Shown here: one piece after another, positions 36,501 through 47,017 of the stretch | Layout: the number at the start of each line of letters is the position of its first letter | Position numbering within the stretch: position 1 is the stretch's first letter | NCBI GenBank assembly: GCA_022885665.1 | Contig: JAGQDJ010000155.1 | Coordinates: 62,001-126,000 of the forward strand | Direction of reading: 5' to 3' | DNA length: 64,000 bases | Source of the DNA: Triops longicaudatus | Taxonomy: Eukaryota > Arthropoda > Branchiopoda > Notostraca > Triopsidae | The notes under the pieces: model-generated | What the model was told of the DNA's origin: nothing | Databases searched by the model: none | The model's input: only the letters and a program-made list of their open reading frames with translations | Position numbers and translations under genes: made by a program

Positions 36501-37427
36501 AAGTGTCGTAAAAAGCAAAAAAAAAAAAATAGGGTGTCTCGTAAAAATCTTAAAAAATGGAGCATTTCTTTTCAGTGCCGACTTTGAATCTGGCGTGGTA
36601 ATTGCATTAAGGGATGGGAGGCAGGGACGAGCACGAAACTGGACCTAATTTGTATTTTAAGGCTCGTTACAGCCGTTTTTAGAGCTGTAAAAGCAAGGCA
36701 ATATACAGGGAAAACGGCCATATGGGAGCTTCCCATTGACACCTTCAGGGACCCAACTTGAACCAGCAGACGGCTGATTTTTCGACTTGTCTGCCAAACT
36801 TATTGGGAAGGGGGGATATTGGAAGTTGGGAGGGAGTGAAGGGGGGTACGTATTTGACCATCTGCTTTCTTTCGAAGCATTTGAGACAGCACATTGACTA
36901 TTGCCATGGGAGAAACAATTGAAAGTAAACAAAACAGCACAAGTCAAGCGAAAAGGGGTGGGTGAGGGGGAGAAAAGGGGTGGAGTTGGAGGGATGCATA
37001 AAAGAGTGGTGCTGAGTTGGCTGATTTATATCGAAAACCATGAGCGATTTCAGCTTCATTGGAGCCAGTTTATTTTCGGGATTAAAGTAGAAAGATTTTT
37101 TTTCTCTTTTTGGGTGTTGGCAAGTTTTGATATCTTTCGATATTTTTGTGATTTTTTTTTAACTAGATAAGCAAAAGAAGAATATATTTTTAGGAGAATA
37201 TTAAGTTTCCTATTGATGCTAGCAGTAGCAGCTGTTGTGAACACATTTCACTTTGTGATAACGAATTTAAATGTTCGAAAAAGGAATATTGCAGTGACTT
37301 TAGTAACGAAATGCAACAATTAAAGTTTCAGGAAAAGTAAGCATACGTAACAATGAAAATACACGAAACGTGTTTGATAAAATGGAAATCAGCTTCAAAC
37401 TTTCTTTGTTGCGAAGGTTCGTGTACA
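33586..37427. other. Intergenic or intronic, no gene supported
   Basis: Contains a paired-box repeat (34694-35031) and a G-rich purine stretch at 36956-36992. No exon with good splice sites was found. Confidence 0.4.
34694..35031. repeat. Repeat with CGACTTACGCG boxes and a perfect palindrome
   Basis: TCGACTTACGCG at 34694-34705 and again at 34747-34758. At 35010-35031 stands CTCGACTTAA AG TTAAGTCGAG, a perfect 10-base inverted repeat built of the same CTCGACTTA word. This looks like a decayed pogo-type non-autonomous element. Confidence 0.5.
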
Positions 37428-37710
37428 GTGAAACCCGCATGTAAGAGATATATCTTACATGCGGGTTCGAAACGTGACAAACCTGGATGTACAAGTCAAT
37501 GTAAGTGTGGTCTTTTGAGCTGTGTAACTTGTAAGCTTGGATGGATAAAAGTCTCTTACAAGCGGGTCTCCTTCATGTCTCCTACATCCGGGTCTTGGCT
37601 AGTTGTCCTTATAGGCGCCGATTTGCGAACGTTTCAGAACAAATGCTTCGTTAGTGTTGTGTCTCTTACATACGGGTCTTTTTTATACCGATTCTCTTAC
37701 ATCCGGGTCA
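37428..37710. mobile_element. Pogo-like non-autonomous element with CTTACATNCGGGT boxes
   Basis: CAGTGAAACCCGCATGTAAGA at 37426-37446 begins a perfect 15-base inverted repeat (37432-37446 and 37453-37467, 6-base loop). Further boxes TCTCTTACAAGCGGGTC (37551), TCTCCTACATCCGGGTC (37578), TCTCTTACATACGGGTC (37662) and TTCTCTTACATCCGGGTC (about 37691) come in pairs 27-30 bases apart. CAGT plus repeated boxes is typical of pogo/Tigger termini; no transposase is present. Confidence 0.55.
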
Positions 37711-40700
37711 AGAGTGAAACTAATTTAAAAAATCGAGATTTAAAAATAGAAACAGTTTCAGTTATTAGTCAAGAGATCTTTATTGCCTCTTAAAACGTTC
37801 TTGAATTAAAACTTAATTTTCTTTAAAATATTAAATAAATAAAACTGAGCATTGAACGTGAATTATGTTTCTTCTTCACACATGCCGCCCTGTGGTAATA
37901 ATTAAATCCTGTGAACTTAATAGAACGAGTTGAAAATAATTTTTTCAAAGAATTTCATTTTTTTTTCTATAAAAAAATCCAATAGGGCTAACACGAATGC
38001 CGTAAGAGCTAGAAATAGAAATTAAAAGGCGCTAACAAATCTGAAATTCGTAAACAATCAATTCCTTCCTTAATCACCTTAGATAAGCTCAATTATAAAG
38101 CGCATCATTCCCTTTGATTCGCTCCCAAGCAAAAAAAAATCCGAACCTTCTCACGAACGCTTTTCTTTCAGACGCAAAGTCGCTTAACGTGAGCTAATAA
38201 AAAAAATTCATTCTCGCCTTCTCCTTTAGGTCTCTTCACCTCCGTTAACAATAAGTTACTCCAAGGGCTTTCAACATAATACAAGGTTATAAAAAAGGTT
38301 AATTTATGAGAGGCTTCTCAACCCTTGCCCATGCCCATCCTTGGGCCTCTGCATAATAAGTTCAATTAGCGCCGTTTTATTGAACTTGAAAAACTCCTTC
38401 TTCGTCTTTCTTCCACCTCGTCCTCCTTTTCCGTTCTTTGCTTAATTCCCGCAATAGGAAATTAAAATCTGGCAGAACGAAAGAGAGACAAAGGAGGAAT
38501 TCTTGGCAAGTGTTTCCCACCTGCTAATTTATGCTGCCTTGGTTGAACTTTGCGTTGGCTGCTGTTGCTGTGTTGCTCCGTTCTTTAGCTGCCGGCTGCA
38601 TGTTATATATCGTAATCAAGGTGTTGAATGTTAGCTGGCTGGGATGTTTTGTGTGCCAAGCGCCCTTTTTTACGCCTGATAATGGGCATGGAGGCTTTTC
38701 GATGCATTATTACACTCCAGTCGTAATTAGCACTGCGATACACCAAAACTCCATTTATCACGACGATTTAACCTTTCCCCCGCAGAGCATTTTGCCTTTG
38801 ACAATGAATTTCTCTTGGAGTGAAATCTTGAATGGGGAAACGCCTGGTTGTAAACTAATAAAAGGAACGGAAATAGTTGCGCTGGTTAGTCAAGAAATCG
38901 TTGTTAAATCATTGGAGATTTTATTTGCAAGAAAATTAAGTGCAGTGGAATCTCGTTATATAAACACAACGAATCAGCGTAGGACCAGAACAGACCTGTT
39001 TAGCTGAACAATAATATTGTCGGAGTGAATTTCGGATGAAAATTGTCAAATTTTTCGCACAATTTTACAATTTTTTCTTTTTTATTGAGTTATGCCATTT
39101 TCCGAGTGTTCAAGCCATTTTTAAATTTCCGTGAGCTCAAATTAACTTATTTCCAATTTATAGCTTGCTTAAGCGTGACACATGAAAAATAATCACCGTT
39201 CAAGCCTGAGAAATGGCGTCGTAAAACCGGAATTTGATACATATGGCCATCGAACGAGCGTCTCGAATTGTCTCCTTCAAATTTTCCTTTCTTTTTTCTT
39301 TACTCTGTATTTATTTTTATTTCCACGAGTTCTTTTGGCGACCATTTACGTGCTAGTTCAAAATGAAAAAAGTCGTGAAAGACCAGTTTTGCTTTACTTT
39401 ACTTTCTCAAGTTACGGTTTAAGACCGAGGGGAATTTTCTTTCGGTTTTGTGTGGAGAGGGGAATTATTGCACGCTCAATTTTCGTTGTCATAAACTTGG
39501 GAAATTGTTCACTTTTCAGTTGAAGGTCGCTTTTGTTCCTTGTGTAGCGTGTTAGCTTAGATCTTCAAAAAGGGGAATTTTCGTATCAATTGATCACTAT
39601 TCCGACCACAAGAACCGCAGGAGAAATTGAAGGTCTTGGAGAGACTATTTATTTTCCGATTTTTTAGCCTTATTTTATTTTGAAAATTTGTAGTTTTATT
39701 TTGCCTTATTTTCTTTATTTTTTAGCCGTAATTTTTATTGTAAAATTTCTAGCTTTTTTTTAAAAAAATATTTTATTTTATTTTAAATGCAATTTTATTT
39801 TATCTTAAATACAATTTTATTTTGAATTTTTCATAAAATACAGTACCGAAGAAATTAAAAAAAAAAAGAAAAAAATCGGGGTTACGTTGCTCACGCCACC
39901 GAGTCTCACGGTCATCTATTTCGCGCATAATGCTTGTATGCAAATGAAGTCGGCGTTGTGGGCCCAGTCTGGGGCTTGTGCTCGGGGGGCCGATGTCAAA
40001 ACACCGGCCAAAGAATGCGCCGTTGAGCTTCGTTTTGACTTTGGAAGCGCAACATTAACGAAATCCGGGTACGGTACACTAGTACCGCAACTCAACGCCA
40101 GGAATATTAATTAGTTCGTTATTATTGCCGCGGCAAAAGCGCTTTTCAAGAACGTTAGGAACGCAAATCAGCACTTGGCATTAATTTTCACGTAAATAAT
40201 TAAGCAGAAAATGAGTACAAACGGGTTAAAGGTACAATAATGGCGAAAGGTTGGTTTTTTATTTGCAGAAAGACAATTAGCGTGCCGTAACCGGTAATGA
40301 ATGGACAATAAGCGCGTAATTAGGGTGGCAAACACGGATGGTAACAGAAGGCATTTATGTACTGTGTGGAGGTCACACATGGACTTTAATCACACGTGTG
40401 GTTTAACGGCGAGTGGATCGCATTACACGGCTCTTTTACGACTCGTATCAAGCGGTGGAGTGAATGTATGATTAACAAGGATATTGACTGTTACGAGATT
40501 TTTTTTTAGATTTTTTTCTCGTTGTACAGAGATGTTTCTTAGTCGTAAATTGAATATAAAGACCTTTTATTAAAGTCCTTTTAATTATTTGTGCGACTGT
40601 AGTTATGTTAAAATTGTCGAAACTCGTTAGCAATATTAATTGTAGAGCAATAAGTCATTATAGCCATGTGTAATTGCTCTTAAGTCGTTTAGTTATTAAA

Positions 40701-42126
40701 ATATGCAAAGTATAGCAACGGTGACGTCAGTACATCTGAATAATAATGTGAGCGAAATTGTAGCTGAAATTGTAGCGCAACAAATGAATCTAGTATATTG
40801 TGTATGAGTGAAAGTGCAAGAAATTATTCATAAAGTTAATGGAAACTATTATTTTTATTAAGAAAATATAGAATTTTTAATATATCGAGTTTTTAAAATA
40901 ATTTTTTAAATAAATCTATCAATATATTCATAGCAGGTTTGGGCTGCGTTTTATGCATAGCGGGGAATTTAAGCTACTATTTTAATTTATTTGACAAAAT
41001 GTCTTAAAAATGAGAAAAAGAATTATTTCTAAAATAAACCTGTGTTTACGAACTTTTCAAAAATTAATATCTGAGTTTCGTGCTTTCTAATTTACAAACA
41101 TATTTTTTATGAGATTTATGTTTCAAAATTTCTTGTTGTTAAATTCGTTCATCATTGGCCGTATTGAATTAGAAACTAGGACTCGAATCACACACGACAC
41201 ATTTCGTGTCCAAAAGTAATCAAAACGGGCGAAAAGCAGCACCGTAGTATGAAAACAGACCAGGAGTGTCGTAAAAGGCTATAAAACAACCAATTCTTGG
41301 CTGAAAATGGCCACATAGATGATCCTTCGTGCCTTCCAGTGTGCAAAGACTTGCGATTGCGAATGTAACTCGACGACCGAAGCCATTTGCAAACCACGAC
41401 AAGAATGAAAAACGAGATGTCGGTACTAATCTGATTAACAGTTGTTCGTTTCCTTACAAGGACATGCATTTGTGCCCTACAAGGCTTAAAAGTGGCCAAA
41501 AATGGCAAAGCGGCCGTATATAGAGGCCGTGTTTACAATTAGTGAGATAAAGATTCGAAGCAAAGCAATGTAGACGCTATTTAGACCAAGAACCGATCAT
41601 TTATTTGTGAAGAAATATATTTTTGTCATTAAGTTATGTGATAGAGCCCAAAGTAAGCAATGTCGGTGTGAATTATGGCTCACAATATCTTTTCGAAAAT
41701 GCGTAAGAAACGCGTTGTCATTCTTTTACGAGAAGCAGATGCTACTTCTTTGTCAGTAGTAAAGAGATTTGTATTATTATCTGCTTGTTAATCTCATTTA
41801 AAGTCCCATTAAAATGTACTAAGAATAGCGCAAGAAAACTCAGTGCAAACGCTGCCGTTTTTATGGCACAGACGTGTCACACATTCTATTTTTCCCTAGC
41901 CGAGAGCGGGAGAAACGGGCTAGTTCGCTGGAACGGTCCACCAGCATTCCTGAACTTTCCTTTTTTTTGCTTGCTTTCTTCCATGGCCCAAGGAATCTTC
42001 AACTTAGCTTCATTGCATTCCTCTGCTTCCGGATATCAAAGGGTGAACCTAATTTTACCATCATTTGGACTGTCTTGAATTTTTTGAAAAATATTTAACT
42101 GAAAATTTTACAGCTTTCTAAAAAAA
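37711..42126. other. Intergenic or intronic, no gene supported
   Basis: Mostly AT-rich. One decayed pogo-like terminus (CAGTGGAATCTCGTTATAT) stands at 38943-38961. An octamer ATGCAAAT (POU-type word) occurs in a GC-richer stretch near 39937. No coding exon is supported. Confidence 0.4.
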
Positions 42127-42136
42127 TAAATAAATA

Positions 42137-42208
<72 letters not shown>

Positions 42209-42215
42209 TAAAAAT
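42127..42215. repeat. Microsatellite (AAAT)n then (AAT)n
   Basis: About four AAAT units followed by more than 20 AAT/ATA units. Likely length-polymorphic. Confidence 0.95.
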
Positions 42216-42320
42216 ATAATAAAAATTGAAGGTATGGATGGAAGACCGTATATCACTCGAGTGTCAACAATGAAAATTATAATTTGTCTGTAAACGTTGA
42301 AAATAACGGTTGAAATTGAT

Positions 42321-43740
42321 AAATCTCTCTAAAACGATAACGCGTGATAAGTTTTCTCTTAATCGATATTCTCCCCTCGACTTTCAGAAATCGTTAACGT
42401 GTTCAAGTTCGCGTTATACACAATTCATTGTTGCGATTTCACGGGGTACCTCTCTAAACCGATAATTCACCATTTTCTGACCTCCCTTATCCGGTAATCT
42501 GTATTTGAAAAAAGTGCTTTTAAAACGAAGTGACTTTCTTACGTGAAAAACTGTTCTTTGTAGGTTAGCAACATTACCTCTCTAAACCGATAATTGGTAA
42601 TTGGCTACCTCTCTTAACCGATAAACCATACTTTTTCTCTTCACGATCGGTTTTGAGCTTAAAAATTCCAATTACATGAAGAAATTTATTGTTAGCGTAT
42701 TCATTGTACCTCTCTAAACCGATAATTCGTGATATGACAGCCTCTCTAATCTGATAAACGTTTTTTGTATGCATAATACGTTCGTTTGCGTTGGAATTGC
42801 CTTTCTGCTTCGACGTATCGCTTATAGCGTCATTCACGGTACCTCTCTTAACCGATAATTCGTAATATATTGACCTCTTTTGACCGATCAACGATATTTT
42901 AGCCCCTAAATTTGGTCCTTAGCCTTGAAATTCCCGTTTTGCGCGAAAAATTCGCTTATTAAGCTACTCACTTCACCCCTCTAAACCGATAATTCGTAAT
43001 TTGTTAGCCTCTACAAACCGATAAACGGCCGTTTTGCCCTAAAAATGCTTCTTTGCCCGCAGATTCTCTTTTAGTTTCGACCCAGTTGCTTTTCAACTCG
43101 TTGACCTTACCTCTCTTAATCGATACTGCGACATTTTCATACTTCTCTAAACCGATTAATGTCATTTTTTAGCCATAAAAAACGTTCCTTTGCCTTTGAA
43201 TTTGCGTTTAACTTACACCCTTACTTAATCGTACCTCTCTATACTGATAACTCGTACTTTGCCCGCCTCTCTTAACCGATAAGCATTTTTTTCTCGCTAA
43301 AGTTAATCCATCTGCCATAAACATTCCTTTTACTTGAGCAAGTCCTTCAGAGAATTCTTCTAAGATTTCTCTAAACCGTTGATGAGTAGTTTAAAAACCT
43401 CTGTTAATCGATAATTTATAATTTACTGACCCTCTTAACCCCTCTTAATTTTTTTCTTATCAAAAACTGGTTACTACCCTATACAACCCCTTTTTTGAGA
43501 ATTGCCTTACCATTATAAAACCAAAATTCGTGTTAAGCCAACTTTCCTTAATCGATACAATGAATGTTCCCTCCCAAAACTGATAAAACCATAAAATGTT
43601 ATCACAGTAAACTCCTGATACTTTGTTAATTTCAGCTTTTATCGATTCAGAATGTTATCGATTTAGAGAAGCGCTTTTATCCCCGTTAGGGCTGTTTTGT
43701 CATTTTCAGGTTGAATTTTATCGTTTAAAGGAGGTATCTG
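42321..43740. repeat. ~131-base periodic array of paired CCTCTCTAAACCGATAA boxes
   Basis: Box A (ACCTCTCTAAACCGATAATT) starts at 42321, 42448, 42576, 42708, 42841, 42975, 43109, 43233 and 43364, a spacing of 124-134 bases. A second box (CCTCTCTTAACCGATAA type) follows each from the second unit onward by 30-33 bases (42480, 42606, 42740, 42873, 43007, 43141, 43265, 43397). The intervening ~80 bases have diverged strongly and keep only weak likeness. From about 43550 the order breaks down, and boxes appear inverted near 43655 and 43718 after CAGTAAACTCCTGATA (43606). The boxes resemble pogo/Tigger subterminal repeats. Confidence 0.8.
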
Positions 43741-45038
43741 TCATTGTCAGGGAGCCATGATTCGGTATTTGTATAAGTTTCTTGTTTTGGTGCTGCGTTG
43801 TAAGTCAGTTAACGTGTTAACAAGGTAAACATGTCAGCTGCGCTGCCTACTAAACCGTCTGATGAGACGCATTCCATTGCGTATTCACTACACAGCGTTT
43901 TTTATCGTCCATTTTTTTGCGCCGACAAGCTTAACTTATGTTGCCGTGTGTACTACTTCAAAGTTGTCCTAAACCGGTTGTTATAACACGTTTCTTTGTA
44001 TTCCGAATTTCAATTTTCTATGGGTTTGTGTAGCAGATGGGCTGCCAAAAATGTTCGGCCTGGCCCAGTTGGCGATAAAGCTATAAAATTAGGAGGAGTA
44101 CGAGAATTGCTCCGCGTGGCTCGTATGTACTAGTTGGAATGAATTATTGGAAAATTTTTGAGCGAGCTGAGATAAGCCCCAGATTCCTTTGCCTCTCTCT
44201 CTCGCATCCTTTTTTTGCTTTTTCGGTTTTATTTTCTTTACGGTTTGAGTTTCACGTTCCCTGGAGCGTGTAAACCATATGGAGGTTTATGACTGTATAC
44301 GTTAATTGATATGTAGACTTGATGTTGGGCGGGGGGGGGGGGGAGAAAAGGAGTGAGCAGGATTAAAAGGACGAAGAACACTCTTACTGCAGAGAGGATG
44401 TCGTTTGTCATCTTACGGCAGCTTTGGACGAATCTTGCGCGAGATGACATAACTCACATGCCACATATGCATGCTGGAATGTAATTTATATGGAAAGAAC
44501 GCCAGCTTCTTTTGGGGGTCTTTTAACCCCTTTGGCTCATTGAAAAGATGGGGACAAGACGCGTGCTAGCATTCTATTTAGTGGGTACAATACTGCTTAC
44601 CACCCTCTCCCCGAGAAACCCTGTTTTTCGGGTAAAAAAAGACATACACTTTTACGGCTTTGAGACCATAGGAGGGTTGTTTGGGAGCATGTAATAAAAA
44701 TAGCTATATTTAACTCCGTGTGCAAGTTTTTAGTCTTTAAGGGTTATTGCTCTGAAAATACCGTACCAGTGGTGTCTAATTTGGTTGTGTTTTTTGGGAT
44801 TCTTTTCTCCGTTTAGGTCCTTAAATCCAGGGACGAGGGAAAGTGAAAAAACAGCGTTCAGACCGACTCTGAAATAAGGTACGTTTAATTTTGTATGTTT
44901 TGGTACAATTTAGAGCTCTAAGTATTTTTTAAACCTTATTGATTGAACGAAAACAAAATTCTTGGCGCCTTTTCAATGGTATAATATAAGTCTACGCAGT
45001 AAAGCGATCAAGATTGTTATTTCAGTTCAGGTAAAGGC

Positions 45039-45052
45039 CACTAGATGGCAGA
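45039..45052 (+). promoter_or_regulatory. CTCF-like site, best match
   Basis: CCACTAGATGGCAG fits the CTCF core CCANNAGRNGGCAS exactly. Four further AGATGGC-like words follow within 550 bases (about 45388, 45424, 45466 and 45574). Confidence 0.45.
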
Positions 45053-45870
45053 CAATGTTGCCTTAAGGCAATAAAAGACTCAAAACGTTTTTTCGCTTTC
45101 GTTCGCAGGTGGTGGGGTCACTAAGAATAGACTGTAGTACAATAAACACTCTAAGAAAAGATAAATTGTGTTGAGGATATTTTTTAGAAACGTATCTTAA
45201 AAATGCAATATAAAAAATTGCTTAAAGGGAGATGAGTTCAAAACGAGTAGGAAATGTATTTTGTGTGCAATTATTCGTAGAAAATATTTAATCCAAGTTA
45301 TAAGAAACATTAATAAATTTGTTAGTCTTTAAATAATTCTTTCTAAGTGAAGAAAGTATTTTAAATTTACTTGTGGCTATGCGAGAACCATCTAGTGTCA
45401 ATATCACACTCATGTGTTTACAAGGGCCATCTGTTGAGCTCGCAGCGAACTATTACAAACCTGTGCCATCTTAGAAAGATGGAAAACGTGTCTATCGATC
45501 GTGACATGGAAATGAAACTTCACCGTATAGTGCTGCCACCTACCGAACGTTACATTACACAAATCGGAAGTCCCAATAGATGGCGTGTATCAACCCCAGA
45601 ATTCCATAAAAAACCATTTAAGGTTCTTTTGGGGGTATTTCAGCAAAATTCTTTAATGAATGCTGGAATATTGTAAATTTTCCAAAGCTGGCAGAAAGCT
45701 ACTCATTGATTTCCTAGTAAAAACTCGAAAATATTTCTTTAGCTCCTGAAAATGAACTACGTAAAAGAAATATTAAAAAAAAATCACTTTAGCAGTATTT
45801 TGTTTATGTTTATATATTTTATTAGTTTTTTATAATTTTATTTTCTAATATTTTAGTTTCATTTTATATA

Positions 45871-46060
45871 TTTTATTAATATTTTTATTTCATTTATACA
45901 TTTTATTACTATTTAAAAATCACTTTATTAATATTTTAATTTTATTATTTTTAAATTTCTTTTTATATATTTTATTAATATTTTAATTTTATTTTATATA
46001 TTTTATTACTATTTAAAAAATCACTTTATTAAAATTTTAATTTTATTATTTTTGTAATGT
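45871..46060. repeat. AT-rich tandem repeat, 100-base period
   Basis: TTTTATTACTATTTAAAAA starts at 45901 and exactly 100 bases later at 46001, each followed by CACTTTATTA and TTTAATTTTATTATTTTT; a partial unit precedes. Confidence 0.8.
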
Positions 46061-46793
46061 TTCCTTTTACTATATTGTATTTTAATTTAACTAATATCAA
46101 AGAAAGTAATTTCACAGTTATTACATGTAATGGGACGAAATCAATCTAGTAGGTTGAAGTTTTTTTATTTAAAACAGTCTTTGAATCTTCCTTTAAACGA
46201 AATTTTATGTCACGCCACACGTACGCTCACATAAACTAGCAATATACCACGGTTTAACGTTAAGCCCCCCCTTTGGCCCACACGAGCTGTCACTGGCTAA
46301 TGAGCCCTCCCCCCCCTCGTCACCCCCTGAGAAAAGAAAACTCCTTTTCAGGCCAAGAAAATCCCAATTTTTCCCCTCCTTCGGTCAGTATAAACCCCTG
46401 ACGGACATTCATACACCCTGACGCGGAAATAGGGTAGTCGTCGACCTTTAAGTCGCCTTTAATGAAGCCTGAGGGTAACATAAGGGTGCGGATGTAGTCA
46501 AAAGCTTTACCCTAAGGCCGGTTTAAGGGAAGGAAAGTGAAAACGACCCGAGGATATACGCGTTAACAATGCGAGACGGGAATACAATAGCCTTCAGAAA
46601 TACCGCAGAAATAAGACGGAAGGAGCAAGCCTATAACGCCCCGTCCTTTCTCCCTCCGTAACCCCCAAAACCCCCATTGTCATCTCACCACGCCATCTAT
46701 GCAACATTGTTGAGCAACTTGAAGAAAAGTTTGACCAGTTTGCCCTCTAAATCGATATATTTTGTACTAAAAATTGATTTAATTTTGTGAGTG

Positions 46794-47017
46794 AATTTCT
46801 TTGCCATGTTCTTGACACTCGTAGCCAAGTTTCATTGTTGCTAGCCGGTTACATTGCTGCGGAGCATGACTTCATTGTTGTGCGACGCAATTGCCGTATT
46901 GAAACGTTTTCCATGGCTAAGATTACAGTTTCGTAGCCAAGAATAGCAATTTGATTGTTGAGACGAGTCAACCTCATTGAACGATATTATTGTTAAGTAC
47001 ATTGTTGCGGTGAAGGA
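46794..47017 (+). repeat. Left arm of a foldback-like inverted repeat
   Basis: Contains TCGTAGCCAAGTTTCATTGT, GCGGAGCATGACTTCATTGT, AACGTTTTCCATGGCTAAGA and GAACGATATTATTGTT in this order. The same order is found inverted at 49565-49875. Several CATTGTTG subrepeats lie inside. Confidence 0.75.

Larger units (their letters stand above)
43741..46793. other. Intergenic or intronic, no gene supported
   Basis: Has a run of 13 G near 44330-44342, a cluster of CTCF-like words at 45039-45582, a 100-base AT tandem repeat (45871-46060), and a moderately GC-rich C-run stretch at 46250-46720 that might be regulatory. No coding exon is supported. Confidence 0.4.

Noticed and set aside
37353..37793. 146-codon frame with many cysteines
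   Set aside because: The regular Cys/Gly pattern comes from reading the CTTACATNCGGGT box repeats; it is not a protein.
38531..39007. 158-codon frame with a hydrophobic start that looks like a signal peptide
   Set aside because: No splice sites or family likeness, and its end lies in a pogo-like terminus at 38943.
42321..43740. CRISPR-like appearance of the box array
   Set aside because: The host is a eukaryote with spliced genes, boxes are paired and degenerate, spacers share weak common ancestry, and no cas gene exists.
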